From positions 806,001 to 870,000 of the forward strand of contig NZ_CP026538.1 in assembly GCF_004135975.1 (NCBI RefSeq): 64,000 bases of DNA, in the 5' to 3' direction. A program made the translations under genes and the position numbers. The DNA comes from Solidesulfovibrio carbinolicus. Lineage in GTDB: Bacteria; Desulfobacterota; Desulfovibrionia; Desulfovibrionales; Desulfovibrionaceae. Numbering within the stretch: position 1 is the stretch's first letter; every line of letters begins with the position of its first letter. The notes beneath the pieces were generated by a model, which did not search any database, had not been told where the DNA came from, and was given only the letters and a program-made list of their open reading frames with translations. Positions 8,339 to 16,042 of the stretch are shown one piece after another.

Positions 8339-9337
8339 TCAGCCGACGAGGGTACGCCAAATACCGGCCAGCGCCTCCTGCTGGGCCTGCGGCCCATAGG
8401 CCGCCGCCGTGGCCGCCGCGTTCTCCAGGGCCGCAGTCAAGGCCGGGCCGCCTTCGTTCCAAAGCTTCGCCGCCGCCTCCAGACACAGCGTCGCCCCGAA
8501 AACGTCATTGTCGGCGGCGTAAAAGCCGTTGCCGCCCCAGGGGACGTCGCGCAGGTGAACCGACGGGACGTAGCCGCCCGGGCCGATGGGGCGCATGTAG
8601 TCGAAGCCGCCGAAGCCGGCAAAGCCGGCCACGACGCAGCCGCAGGCAAATGCCTCCAGGGGCGGCAGCGGGCAGCCCTCGGGAAAGCCCGTAGCCAGAA
8701 ACACGTGGCAGCCGCGCAGGGCCTGGGCCACGCCCTGGCGCGTAAGCCCCTCGATGGCCGCCCATTCGAGGGCCAGCCCGGTCCGGACGGCCCGGGCCGT
8801 GGTGGTCTGGCGGATCATGGCCGCCAGGGCCTTGTTCTTGCGCGGCATGTAACCGACGCGTACCGGGTCAGGAGCCGGCTTTTGGGCGGGCGGGAAAAAG
8901 AGCGCCGGGTCAATGGCCGGGCGCAGCACCGGCGGCAGGGTTCCGGTCGCCAGTTCGATATAGCGGGCCACCGGGTCGGACACGGCGAGAAAAGAAACCG
9001 GCAGCCGGTCCCAAGTCACGCCGCCCGGCAGGCCGTTGTGGAAGTAGGCCCAGTTCTGGCAGTAGACCAGACAGCGCGCCCCGGCGGCCAGCCCCGGGGC
9101 CAGGGCGTTGGGCCAGCCCTCGGGCACGACGTAGACGTCGTCCGGGGTCAGGCCGGCGGCGTCCAGCCCGACCGTCGGCAGTCCCGGCGGCAGGGCCAGG
9201 GGCGGGGCGGACGGATCGCGAAGGACCAGGGCCACGTCCTGGCCCAGCCCGGCCAGCCCGGCCGCGACCTCGGCCAGCACGGCCAGCCCTCCGGAAACCG
9301 TTTTAAGCGGCGGCAGGAAAATAAACGTACGCGTCAA
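8339..9337 (-). CDS. Glycosyltransferase (GT-B, family 1/4-like)
   Basis: 332 residues from a TTG at 9337 preceded by GGGAGG; the codon at 9400 has no ribosome-binding site. The start LTRTFIFLPPLKTVSGGLAVL has the N-terminal glycine-rich loop of GT-B transferases. Further motifs are YVVPEGWPNALAPGL, LAVSDPVARYI, VGYMPRKNKAL and the C-terminal nucleotide-sugar site GFPEGCPLPPLEAFACGCVV, with the E-x7-E-like arrangement of family 4. It is soluble, probably acting at the cytoplasmic membrane face in surface glycan assembly. Divergent from the phosphofructokinase gene, 92 bases away. The acceptor and sugar are unknown. Confidence 0.85.
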   Translation of the reverse strand: MTRTFIFLPPLKTVSGGLAVLAEVAAGLAGLGQDVALVLRDPSAPPLALPPGLPTVGLDAAGLTPDDVYVVPEGWPNALAPGLAAGARCLVYCQNWAYFHNGLPGGVTWDRLPVSFLAVSDPVARYIELATGTLPPVLRPAIDPALFFPPAQKPAPDPVRVGYMPRKNKALAAMIRQTTTARAVRTGLALEWAAIEGLTRQGVAQALRGCHVFLATGFPEGCPLPPLEAFACGCVVAGFAGFGGFDYMRPIGPGGYVPSVHLRDVPWGGNGFYAADNDVFGATLCLEAAAKLWNEGGPALTAALENAAATAAAYGPQAQQEALAGIWRTLVG

Positions 9338-9429
9338 AAGGCCTCCCAAGGCCGGTTGCCGGGAACCGGGCAAAAGGCTACGACCCCAATGATCGTCCAA
9401 CGCTTTTTCTGATGCCGCAAGGAGTCCTC

Positions 9430-10758
9430 ATGCGCAACACCCAGGACGCCGCCCTGATCGAACGCCTCACCCCGGCCGACGCGGCCGTGCCCCAGCTCGG
9501 CCAGGCCGCCTGCGACAGCCCCAAGTGTTCCGGGGCCTTTATCGAAGACGAATCCGGAGTGCTGGTCGGCATCAGCCGCCATAATCTGGCCGACCCCCAG
9601 GCCGTGCCGGTCTTTTTCGAGGAAGCCGGCCCGCGCCGCCAGCTCTTTTTTGCGCCCCACAAGACCAAGGTGGCCGTGGTCACCTGCGGCGGCGTGTGCC
9701 CGGGCATCAACGACGTCATCCGCTCCATCGTCATGGAGGCCCATCACCACTACGGCGTGGCCGCGGTGCTTGGCATCCGCTACGGCCTTCGCGGCTTCAT
9801 CCCGGCCTGCCGCCACGACGTCATGGAGTTGACCCCGGACGCCGTGGCCGAGATCCACGAATTCGGCGGCACGATCCTTGGCTCCTCGCGCGGCCCCCAG
9901 GCCGTGGACGAGATCGTGGACGCCATGGAGCGCCTGGGCATCGGCTTTTGCGTCTTCATCGGCGGCGTGGGCACCATGCGCGCCGCCTCGGCCATCATGG
10001 CCGAGATCACGGCCCGCGAACTGCCCATGGGCGTGGTGTGCATCCCCAAAACCGTGGACAACGACATTCATTTCGTCTCGCGCACTTTCGGCTTCGCCAC
10101 CGCCGTGGAGCAGGCCGCCGAAGCCATTGCCTGCGCCCATGTCGAGGCTTCGGGCGCGCCCTACGGCATCGGGCTGGTCAAGCTCATGGGCCGGCAGTCG
10201 GGATTTATCGCCGCCGAGGCCAGCATGGGGCTTAAGCACGTCAACATGGTGCTGGTGCCCGAGGATCTGTTTGCCCTGGAGGGGCCGGGCGGGGTGCTGG
10301 ACGTGCTGGAAAAGCGCCTGCGTTCCCGGGGCCATGCCGTCATCGTGGCGGCCGAGGGCGGCGGGCAGCATCTCGTGGACGACACCGGCCGGTTCGACCC
10401 CTCGGGCAATCCGGTGCTCGGCGATTTCTGCGGCCTGCTCGCCGCGCGCATCAAGGCCCACTGTAAGGCGGCCGGATTGCCCATCACGCTCAAGGCCATC
10501 GACCCCAGCTACATCATCCGCTCCGTGCCGGCCAACACCGCCGATGCCGTCTACTGCGGCTTTCTGGGGCGTCTGGCCGTCCACGCCGGCATGGCCGGCA
10601 AGACCGGGCTCATGATCGGCTCGGTCAACGACCGCTTCGTCCATGTGCCGTTGCCGCTCGTCACCGGCGAGCGCAAGCGCGTGGACATCGCCTCGGACTA
10701 TTGGCAGGCCGTGCTCGATTCCACGGGCCAGCCGCGTTTTGCCCAGGCCGGGGGCTGA
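9430..10758 (+). CDS. pfkA: 6-phosphofructokinase (TP0108-type) with altered GGDG motif
   Basis: 442 residues from the ATG at 9430, with AAGGAG 6 bases upstream; an in-frame ATG at 9412 is less likely. It phosphorylates fructose 6-phosphate using ATP or pyrophosphate. Motifs: nucleotide loop CGGVCPGINDVIRS, GTILGSSRGPQ, catalytic PKTVDNDI (the acid-base aspartates are present), and LMGRQSGFIA. The metal/nucleotide motif normally read as GGDG is IGGVGTM here, valine at about residue 180 (GTG at 9967). The length and N-terminal extension match the long PFK clade of spirochaetes, plants and deltaproteobacteria. Phosphoryl donor is not resolved. A strong terminator follows. Confidence 0.88.
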   Translation: MRNTQDAALIERLTPADAAVPQLGQAACDSPKCSGAFIEDESGVLVGISRHNLADPQAVPVFFEEAGPRRQLFFAPHKTKVAVVTCGGVCPGINDVIRSIVMEAHHHYGVAAVLGIRYGLRGFIPACRHDVMELTPDAVAEIHEFGGTILGSSRGPQAVDEIVDAMERLGIGFCVFIGGVGTMRAASAIMAEITARELPMGVVCIPKTVDNDIHFVSRTFGFATAVEQAAEAIACAHVEASGAPYGIGLVKLMGRQSGFIAAEASMGLKHVNMVLVPEDLFALEGPGGVLDVLEKRLRSRGHAVIVAAEGGGQHLVDDTGRFDPSGNPVLGDFCGLLAARIKAHCKAAGLPITLKAIDPSYIIRSVPANTADAVYCGFLGRLAVHAGMAGKTGLMIGSVNDRFVHVPLPLVTGERKRVDIASDYWQAVLDSTGQPRFAQAGG

Positions 10759-10808
10759 TGCCCGGCTTAGGGCTCTTGAATCCGCATCCAAACGGCGCTA
10801 CGCCAGCA

Positions 10809-10845
10809 GCGGCCGGAAGGCGATCCTTCCGGCCGCCCGGTTTTG
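10809..10845 (+). terminator. Intrinsic terminator after phosphofructokinase gene
   Basis: A perfect 12-bp stem (GCGGCCGGAAGG at 10809-10820 with its complement at 10825-10836), tetraloop CGAT, followed by CCGGTTTT. It isolates pfkA from cobT, whose ribosome-binding site lies just beyond. Confidence 0.75.
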
Positions 10846-10865
10846 CATCCCCAAAAGGAGTCTCC

Positions 10866-11930
10866 ATGTCCCGCGTTTTGTCTGAAGTCCTGGCCGCCGT
10901 GCGGCCCGTGGACCAGTCGCTTTTTCCCGTGGCCGCCGTCCATCTCGACAACCTCACCAAACCGCGCGGCAGCCTGGGACGCCTGGAAGAACTGGCGGCC
11001 CGGCTGTTCGTCATCAGCGGTGGCGTCAAGCCGACCGTTGACCCGGCCCGCATCTACGTCTGCGCCGGAGACCACGGCGTGGCCGCCGAGGGCGTGAGCC
11101 TTTTTCCGCAGGAAGTCACCCGCCAGATGGTGGCCAATTTCCTGGCCGGCGGCGCGGGCATCAACGTCCTGGCCGCCACCGCCGGCATCGACCTGCGGGT
11201 GGTGGACGCCGGCTGCCTGGGCGAACCCTTCGCCCCTCATCCCCGGTTCGCCGGCGCGCGGGTGGCCTCGGGCACGGCCAATCTGGCCGAGGCCCCGGCC
11301 ATGACCCGGGAGCAGTGCGAGGGGGCGCTTTTGCTTGGCGTGTCCCTGGCCGAGGCCGCCGCCGCCGAAGGTGTGCGAGCCCTGGGCACGGGCGACATGG
11401 GCATCGCCAACACCACGCCGTCCACCGCGCTTTTTTGCGCCTATCTCGGCCTTTCCCCGGCCGAGATCACCGGCCCGGGCACGGGTCTGGACGCCGGAGG
11501 CGTGGGCCGCAAGGCGGCCATCGTGGCCAAGGGGCTTGCCCTGCACGCGGACGTCGTGGCCGGCGGCGACCCCGTGGCCGTCCTGGCCTGCCTGGGCGGC
11601 CTGGAAATCGCCTGCCTGGCCGGGCTGGTCATCGGCGCGGCCGCCTGCCGGCTGCCCATCGCCGTGGACGGCTTCATTTCCACCGCCGCCTACGTGGCCG
11701 CCCGGGCCATCTGTCCCACCGTGGCCGACTACGCCGTCATCAGCCACGCCTCGGCCGAGCCGGGCTACGCCCCGATCATGGCCGCCCTGGACCAAAAGCC
11801 GCTTTTGGACCTCGGCCTGCGCCTGGGCGAAGGCACCGGCGCGGCCCTGGCCCTGTTCCTCATGCGCTCGGCCTGCAATATCTACAACGATATGGCGACC
11901 TTCGCCTCGGCCGGCGTGAGCGAAGGGTAG
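10866..11930 (+). CDS. cobT: Nicotinate-nucleotide-dimethylbenzimidazole phosphoribosyltransferase CobT
   Basis: 354 residues, the standard length, from the ATG at 10866 with AAAAGGAG upstream. CobT transfers phosphoribose from nicotinate mononucleotide to the lower-ligand base, activating it for cobalamin nucleotide-loop assembly. Visible motifs: LDNLTKPRGSLGRLEELA near the start, YVCAGDHGVAAEGVS, the GTGDMGIANTTPS active-site loop, and the C-terminal SAEPGYAPIMAAL and GEGTGAALALFL with the catalytic glutamate region. No other cobalamin gene adjoins it, and the 20 bases after the upstream terminator are too short for a cobalamin riboswitch. Confidence 0.96.
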   Translation: MSRVLSEVLAAVRPVDQSLFPVAAVHLDNLTKPRGSLGRLEELAARLFVISGGVKPTVDPARIYVCAGDHGVAAEGVSLFPQEVTRQMVANFLAGGAGINVLAATAGIDLRVVDAGCLGEPFAPHPRFAGARVASGTANLAEAPAMTREQCEGALLLGVSLAEAAAAEGVRALGTGDMGIANTTPSTALFCAYLGLSPAEITGPGTGLDAGGVGRKAAIVAKGLALHADVVAGGDPVAVLACLGGLEIACLAGLVIGAAACRLPIAVDGFISTAAYVAARAICPTVADYAVISHASAEPGYAPIMAALDQKPLLDLGLRLGEGTGAALALFLMRSACNIYNDMATFASAGVSEG

Positions 11931-11998
11931 GGGGAGAGAAGAGGGAAGAAGGAGGATGCCCCCGGCCCCCCCGATTGGAGAAAAGGGTAAAGGGGGCT
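11931..11998 (-). repeat. Dispersed GC-rich intergenic repeat, copy 2
   Basis: On the minus strand it reads CCCTTTACCCTTTTCTCCAA, then a run of G, GGGGGCATC and a pyrimidine tract. This is the same order of blocks as the copies at 45012-45080 and 53619-53720 (CCCTTTGACCCTTTCCCC, ATTTGGGGGGTC, GGGGGCCTC, pyrimidine tract). The internal palindrome arm is shorter here. Confidence 0.55.
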
Positions 11999-12190
11999 GG
12001 CGGGGAGGCCGGTTGCGCTCCGGGGCAGGCTGGTCGCTGGCCTTGCCTGGGGCGGATGCCGGCGTCGCCGAGACAGCCGGAGACCTGGCCAGGGGGGTGC
12101 GTACAAGGCATTCCACAGCCGTCTCTGCCCCTGCGGCAAGCGATAATAAAAAATGGTTCTCGGCTGTTCTTCCTGTCCCGAACAAACGTC

Positions 12191-12222
12191 AACGCCGCCT
12201 CGGATCGCTCCGGGCGGCGTTT
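12191..12222 (-). terminator. Hairpin, probable terminator of the glycan operon
   Basis: AACGCCGCC pairs with GGCGGCGTT around an inner CGGA/TCCG stem and TCGC loop, with a single bulge. It lies 24 bases beyond the stop of the last glycan gene. The U-tract on the minus strand is poor, so efficiency is uncertain. Confidence 0.45.
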
Positions 12223-12245
12223 AGAATTCGAGGCGACTTGCGCCT

Positions 12246-13388
12246 TCAATCCTCCAGCCGGTACGGCCCTTCATAAAACGCCTCGCCTTCCATGTCGGCG
12301 ACAAAACGCACGCGCGCAGCCGGGATAAGGTGGTCGGCGGCATCGGCCGGCTGGCCAAGACTGCTTCGATCCACCGGCTCGGGCGGTTGATGCTGGGGGG
12401 CGTCGCGCGGGATGATCCGCCACACCGGGCTTTGTTGGTAAATGGGCAGACAGTGAGCGGTGTTGGCCGTTTGGATGTAGCGCGGCGACCAGGTGTGGTC
12501 CTTGGCTTCGGGGTTGAGAAAATGCAGTTCCGGCAGATCGCTGACCAGTCGGGCCGTGAACAGCGGCGGTCTGGGCTTTTGCAAAAGCAGCGGCGGACTG
12601 GCCGGATCGGCCAGGAGCTCCGGTCCCAGCCAGCGCAAAAACGCGGCCACGTCGGCTCCGGCCGGGGTTTGGACGAAATAGGGCCCGACCGCCGTGGTCG
12701 TCGCCGGAGTCAGGCCGTAGCGCGCCCCGGCCAGGATGCGCCGAGCCAGGGCCAGATCGGCCGCGTCGTCGATGTCCAGGGTTTCGGTCAGGCCGACGTC
12801 GAGGCGGTACTCCCGCTCGCCCAGGCGATAGCCCATGTACATGGCTTGAAATCTCGGGGTTTCCCGCCGCCAGAGCATGTAGCTTGTGGAGGAAAACCGC
12901 AGCAGATTGGGAAAGCCGGCAAAAACCGGGGCAAAGCCGCTGGCCGCGGGGTAGAAGTAGTCGCGGTCCCAGTGCTGTTCGGGCCGCACGGCCTGGACGC
13001 GCAGGGCGTGGCCGGTGTGGATGGCGGCGGCGGCTTCGCGCAGCCGGTCGGCCGTGCGAAAAGGGAAGGTCGGCATGAAAAGTCCAAGCCATTGGAGGTC
13101 GGGCCGATTTTCGGCGTAGTGCTCGGCCACCAGATGCAAGGGCGCATCGTCCCCGGCCAGGGACTCGGGGCGCATGAGCACCGAAACGGCCTCGGCCGGA
13201 TACCGCGAACGCACCATCTCGGCCACGACCGGGCTTTCCGTGGACACCGTGACGTCGGCGAACACGCCGCTAGAAAGCAGCACGTCCAGGGTGCGGCAGA
13301 CCAGCGGCACGCCGCCGAGTTCGATGATGTTCTTGCCGGGCAGCCGCTTGGAGCCCATGCGGGCCGGAACCAACGCGCCGATGCGCAT
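12246..13388 (-). CDS. CMP-sialate synthetase-like cytidylyltransferase with C-terminal extension
   Basis: 380 residues from the ATG at 13388, which has GGAAGG 9 bases upstream; an ATG at 13397 overlapping the previous stop (ATGA) is the alternative. The N-terminal 230 residues match acylneuraminate cytidylyltransferases (NeuA/PseF family): IGALVPARMGSKRLPGKNI nucleotide loop, DVTVSTESP, and LPTF-like FMPTFPFRTADRLREA. It would activate a nonulosonic or related acidic sugar with CTP. The last ~150 residues (from about YGLTPATTTAVGPYF) are not part of the usual fold and I do not recognise them. Last gene of a three-gene coupled operon of glycan enzymes. Confidence 0.8.
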   Translation of the reverse strand: MRIGALVPARMGSKRLPGKNIIELGGVPLVCRTLDVLLSSGVFADVTVSTESPVVAEMVRSRYPAEAVSVLMRPESLAGDDAPLHLVAEHYAENRPDLQWLGLFMPTFPFRTADRLREAAAAIHTGHALRVQAVRPEQHWDRDYFYPAASGFAPVFAGFPNLLRFSSTSYMLWRRETPRFQAMYMGYRLGEREYRLDVGLTETLDIDDAADLALARRILAGARYGLTPATTTAVGPYFVQTPAGADVAAFLRWLGPELLADPASPPLLLQKPRPPLFTARLVSDLPELHFLNPEAKDHTWSPRYIQTANTAHCLPIYQQSPVWRIIPRDAPQHQPPEPVDRSSLGQPADAADHLIPAARVRFVADMEGEAFYEGPYRLED

Positions 13389-13393
13389 GGCGC

Positions 13394-16042
13394 TCATCCT
13401 TCCTTGTCGGGCCAAAGCGCGGCCCGGTGCTTATCCAGGGCGGCCCGCGCCTCGCCCAGGTATTGCTCGTGACCGATCACGGCCCGATTGGCCCCGTGGC
13501 GGCGGTAGCCGCCAAGGAGCCTGTCCACGACGACCAGGGGGGCGCGGGCGAAAAAGCGCAGCCACAGCTCGAAATCCCCGGCCAGGGGAAAGGCCGGATC
13601 GAAGCCGCCGCCGGCCGCAAGCCACAAATCCCGCGAAAAAAACGTGCTCTCCTGCTGGATAAAGGCCCGGAAGTCGCCGCCGTAGAAGATGTCCGGCGAC
13701 CACTCGGGCAGGTCGGGCCGCACCCAGTCGAGTCTGCCCGCGGCGTCGAAAGCGGTGGGCCGGCCGGTGATCCAGCGGGCGGCGGGGTCGGACAGGAAGG
13801 CGTCGGCGACCTTGAAAAGCGCCAGGGGATGGAGCAGGTCGTCGGCGTTGAGCCAGCCCAGGATGTCGGCGTGGCTGCCGGCCAGGCCTTCGGCCACGGC
13901 CGGATAGTGGCCGGCGTCGGGTCGGGAGCGCCAGCCGGCCAGGTGGCGGGCCTGGCGGCGGATGAGGGCCGGCGACCCGTCGCGGCTGCCGCCGTCCAGG
14001 ACTAGGTAGGCGAGGTTGGGGTAATTTTGCGACAGCACGCTGTCCAGGGCCGCTTCCAGAAACGGGGCCTGATTGAGGGACGGCGTGACCAGCCCGATGG
14101 CCGGCAGCGGCCTGCGGGAGAGGATTTCCGGCAGCCCGAGGGTGGTTACGGCGTCGCGGGCGACCTGGACGGCCGGGGCGTGGCCGGCGGCGTCGGCCGC
14201 CGGGGGCTGGAGCGGCAGTTCCTCGACCGTGAAGAACAGGTTCCAGGAAAAGGCCCGGCCGAAGGCGGCAAAGGGGACGCCGGTGATGGGCCGCCAGTTG
14301 CGCTCGTAGGCGGCCTGGGAAAGATAGTGCCAATCCGGGTCGGCCAGGGCGTCGCCAAAGGCGGCCAGCTCGTCGCGCCGCCCGAGAAGCGCCAGCAGGT
14401 AGGGCAGAAAGCCGCTCGTCCAGTGGCCGCCCGGCTTGGCCACCACGTCGAAGAGGTGGAGGTGAAAGCCTGCGGGCTTGCCCAGACGGGCCAGATCCCC
14501 GGCCATGGCCCGCCAGGCGTCCGGGGCCTCGGGCACGTGTTCCAGGGCCGAGACCGAGATCACGGCGTCGAAAGCGCCATCCGGCAATTGGGGGGAATAA
14601 TCTCCCAGTCCGGCCCGCACCAGCCGGCCGGGATGGTCGGCAGGCACGGCGGTCGGACCATTGCCGGCCCCGGCCAGGGGATCGAGGTTGGTGTAGTCGA
14701 AGCGCCGGGCCAGGGCCTGGCCAAGGGGCGAGACGCCGCCGCCGATCTCCAGCACTCGCGCTCCCTCGGGCAACGAGGCGTAAAGCACCTGCCAGGCGAG
14801 CTGGTGCTGGTAGTATTTGAGATCGGCCAGGCCGGCATCGCGGAAAACGAGTTCCGGCGGCGGCGAGAAGGCCGCGAAATGACTTTTTTTCGAATACCGC
14901 CAGGGAGCAAAATCCCGGCCCGAGGCCAAGGGCGGCCAAGGGTGGCCGGTTGCCGCCAGCTGGCGCTCCCGGCGGCCGGCCTGGACGGCTTCGGGCAGGG
15001 CGACGGCGACAAAACGCCGGCCCGGCCCGTCCAGGGACAATTCCGGCTGGCGGCGCACCGAAGCCGGATCGGCCAGCAGCCGCGCATAGGCCGCGACATA
15101 GTGTTCCACCCGGGTCTTGGCGGAAAAATGGCGCATCAGCCAGTCCCGGCCGGCCAGGCCCAGGTCCTCGGCGGCGGCGGGATCGTCCAGCAGTCCGGCA
15201 ATGACCGGCCCGGCTTCTTCCAGACGCACGTTTAAAAAGGGGCAGCGCGGCGTGCCGGCAAAGGCGGCCAAAAGCTCCAGGCAGCGGCCGTCGAGAAAGG
15301 ACAAGACCGGCTTGGCCATGGCCAGCCCTTCCAGGCCCGTCAGATGGTAGCTGCCGCTGGCCAGATCGTCGATGACGACGCGTGCGCGGCGTTTGCGGGC
15401 CAGGGCCTGGGCCAGGGGCAGGCCCGTGACCAGGTCCGACGTGACGCCGCGCTGCCGGGCCAGCCGGGCCAGCAAGGCCCGGACCTCGGGGGCGGCCTTG
15501 GTGTTCCAGCGGTCCTCGAAGGCCCCGACCGCCTTGGTGTGGCTGAAAAAGACGTCCACGGCCGGCGGCGCGTCGGCCGGCTGATAGGCCGGTTCGTCCT
15601 CGGGCACGAAGTTGGGCACGATAAGGGCGCGCGGGTAGAGCCGTTCGGGATACTGGGCAATGACCAGGGCGGGCAGGGGATCGGCCAAAAGCGCCTGGAC
15701 GGCAATGCCCATGGTGCCGGCCACCAGGGCCGGGGTACTGTGGAACTGCCGCACCACGGCCGCGCCACGTTTGGCCAGGGCGGCGAAGTCGATGGGCGAA
15801 AAGGTGGTCGAGGTCAGGTCAAGGTAATTGTGCAGATGGAGGATGTCGGCGGTCTCGGCCAGGGCCAGGGCGGCGGCGGGGTCGTCGGCCAGAACCACGT
15901 CGCGGCCGAACAGGCCATAATCCACAGGTTCGATCAGCCGGGCGTCCAGACCGGCATGGCGGGCCTGGGCGCGAACCAGCCGCAGGGGCATTCCGGCCAG
16001 GGGCGAGGCCGAGAAGTGGACCACGCGCAGGGGACAGCTCAT
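13394..16042 (-). CDS. Three-domain glycosyltransferase / methyltransferase / glycosyltransferase protein
   Basis: 882 residues. Residues 1-330 form a GT-B-like region (VVHFSASPLAGMPLRLVRAQ, HLHNYLDLTSTTF, RQFHSTPALVAGT, LTGLEGLAMAKPVLSF). Residues about 400-570 are a SAM-dependent methyltransferase (VLEIGGGVSPLGQALA motif I, FDAVISVSALEHVPEAPDAW). Residues about 640-870 are a family 2 GT-A transferase (IGLVTPSLNQAPFLEAALDS, LDGGSRDGS, ILGWLNADDLLHP, the DxD equivalent NADD, and LAGDFELWLRFF). Start overlaps the previous gene's stop by ATGA. It likely builds and methylates a surface or flagellar glycan from one polypeptide. Confidence 0.85.
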   Translation of the reverse strand: MSCPLRVVHFSASPLAGMPLRLVRAQARHAGLDARLIEPVDYGLFGRDVVLADDPAAALALAETADILHLHNYLDLTSTTFSPIDFAALAKRGAAVVRQFHSTPALVAGTMGIAVQALLADPLPALVIAQYPERLYPRALIVPNFVPEDEPAYQPADAPPAVDVFFSHTKAVGAFEDRWNTKAAPEVRALLARLARQRGVTSDLVTGLPLAQALARKRRARVVIDDLASGSYHLTGLEGLAMAKPVLSFLDGRCLELLAAFAGTPRCPFLNVRLEEAGPVIAGLLDDPAAAEDLGLAGRDWLMRHFSAKTRVEHYVAAYARLLADPASVRRQPELSLDGPGRRFVAVALPEAVQAGRRERQLAATGHPWPPLASGRDFAPWRYSKKSHFAAFSPPPELVFRDAGLADLKYYQHQLAWQVLYASLPEGARVLEIGGGVSPLGQALARRFDYTNLDPLAGAGNGPTAVPADHPGRLVRAGLGDYSPQLPDGAFDAVISVSALEHVPEAPDAWRAMAGDLARLGKPAGFHLHLFDVVAKPGGHWTSGFLPYLLALLGRRDELAAFGDALADPDWHYLSQAAYERNWRPITGVPFAAFGRAFSWNLFFTVEELPLQPPAADAAGHAPAVQVARDAVTTLGLPEILSRRPLPAIGLVTPSLNQAPFLEAALDSVLSQNYPNLAYLVLDGGSRDGSPALIRRQARHLAGWRSRPDAGHYPAVAEGLAGSHADILGWLNADDLLHPLALFKVADAFLSDPAARWITGRPTAFDAAGRLDWVRPDLPEWSPDIFYGGDFRAFIQQESTFFSRDLWLAAGGGFDPAFPLAGDFELWLRFFARAPLVVVDRLLGGYRRHGANRAVIGHEQYLGEARAALDKHRAALWPDKEG

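Larger units (their letters stand above)
11931..12245. other. Gene-free stretch between cobT and the glycan operon
   Basis: Contains a minus-oriented copy of the dispersed repeat (11931-11998) and a hairpin at 12191-12222. The rest (about 12000-12190) shows no open frame with a start signal and no clear promoter. Genes on both sides converge here. Confidence 0.6.

Noticed and set aside
10759-10865. Cobalamin riboswitch ahead of cobT
   Set aside because: The gap is filled by a terminator hairpin; no B12-box-like sequence is present and the space is too short for the aptamer.
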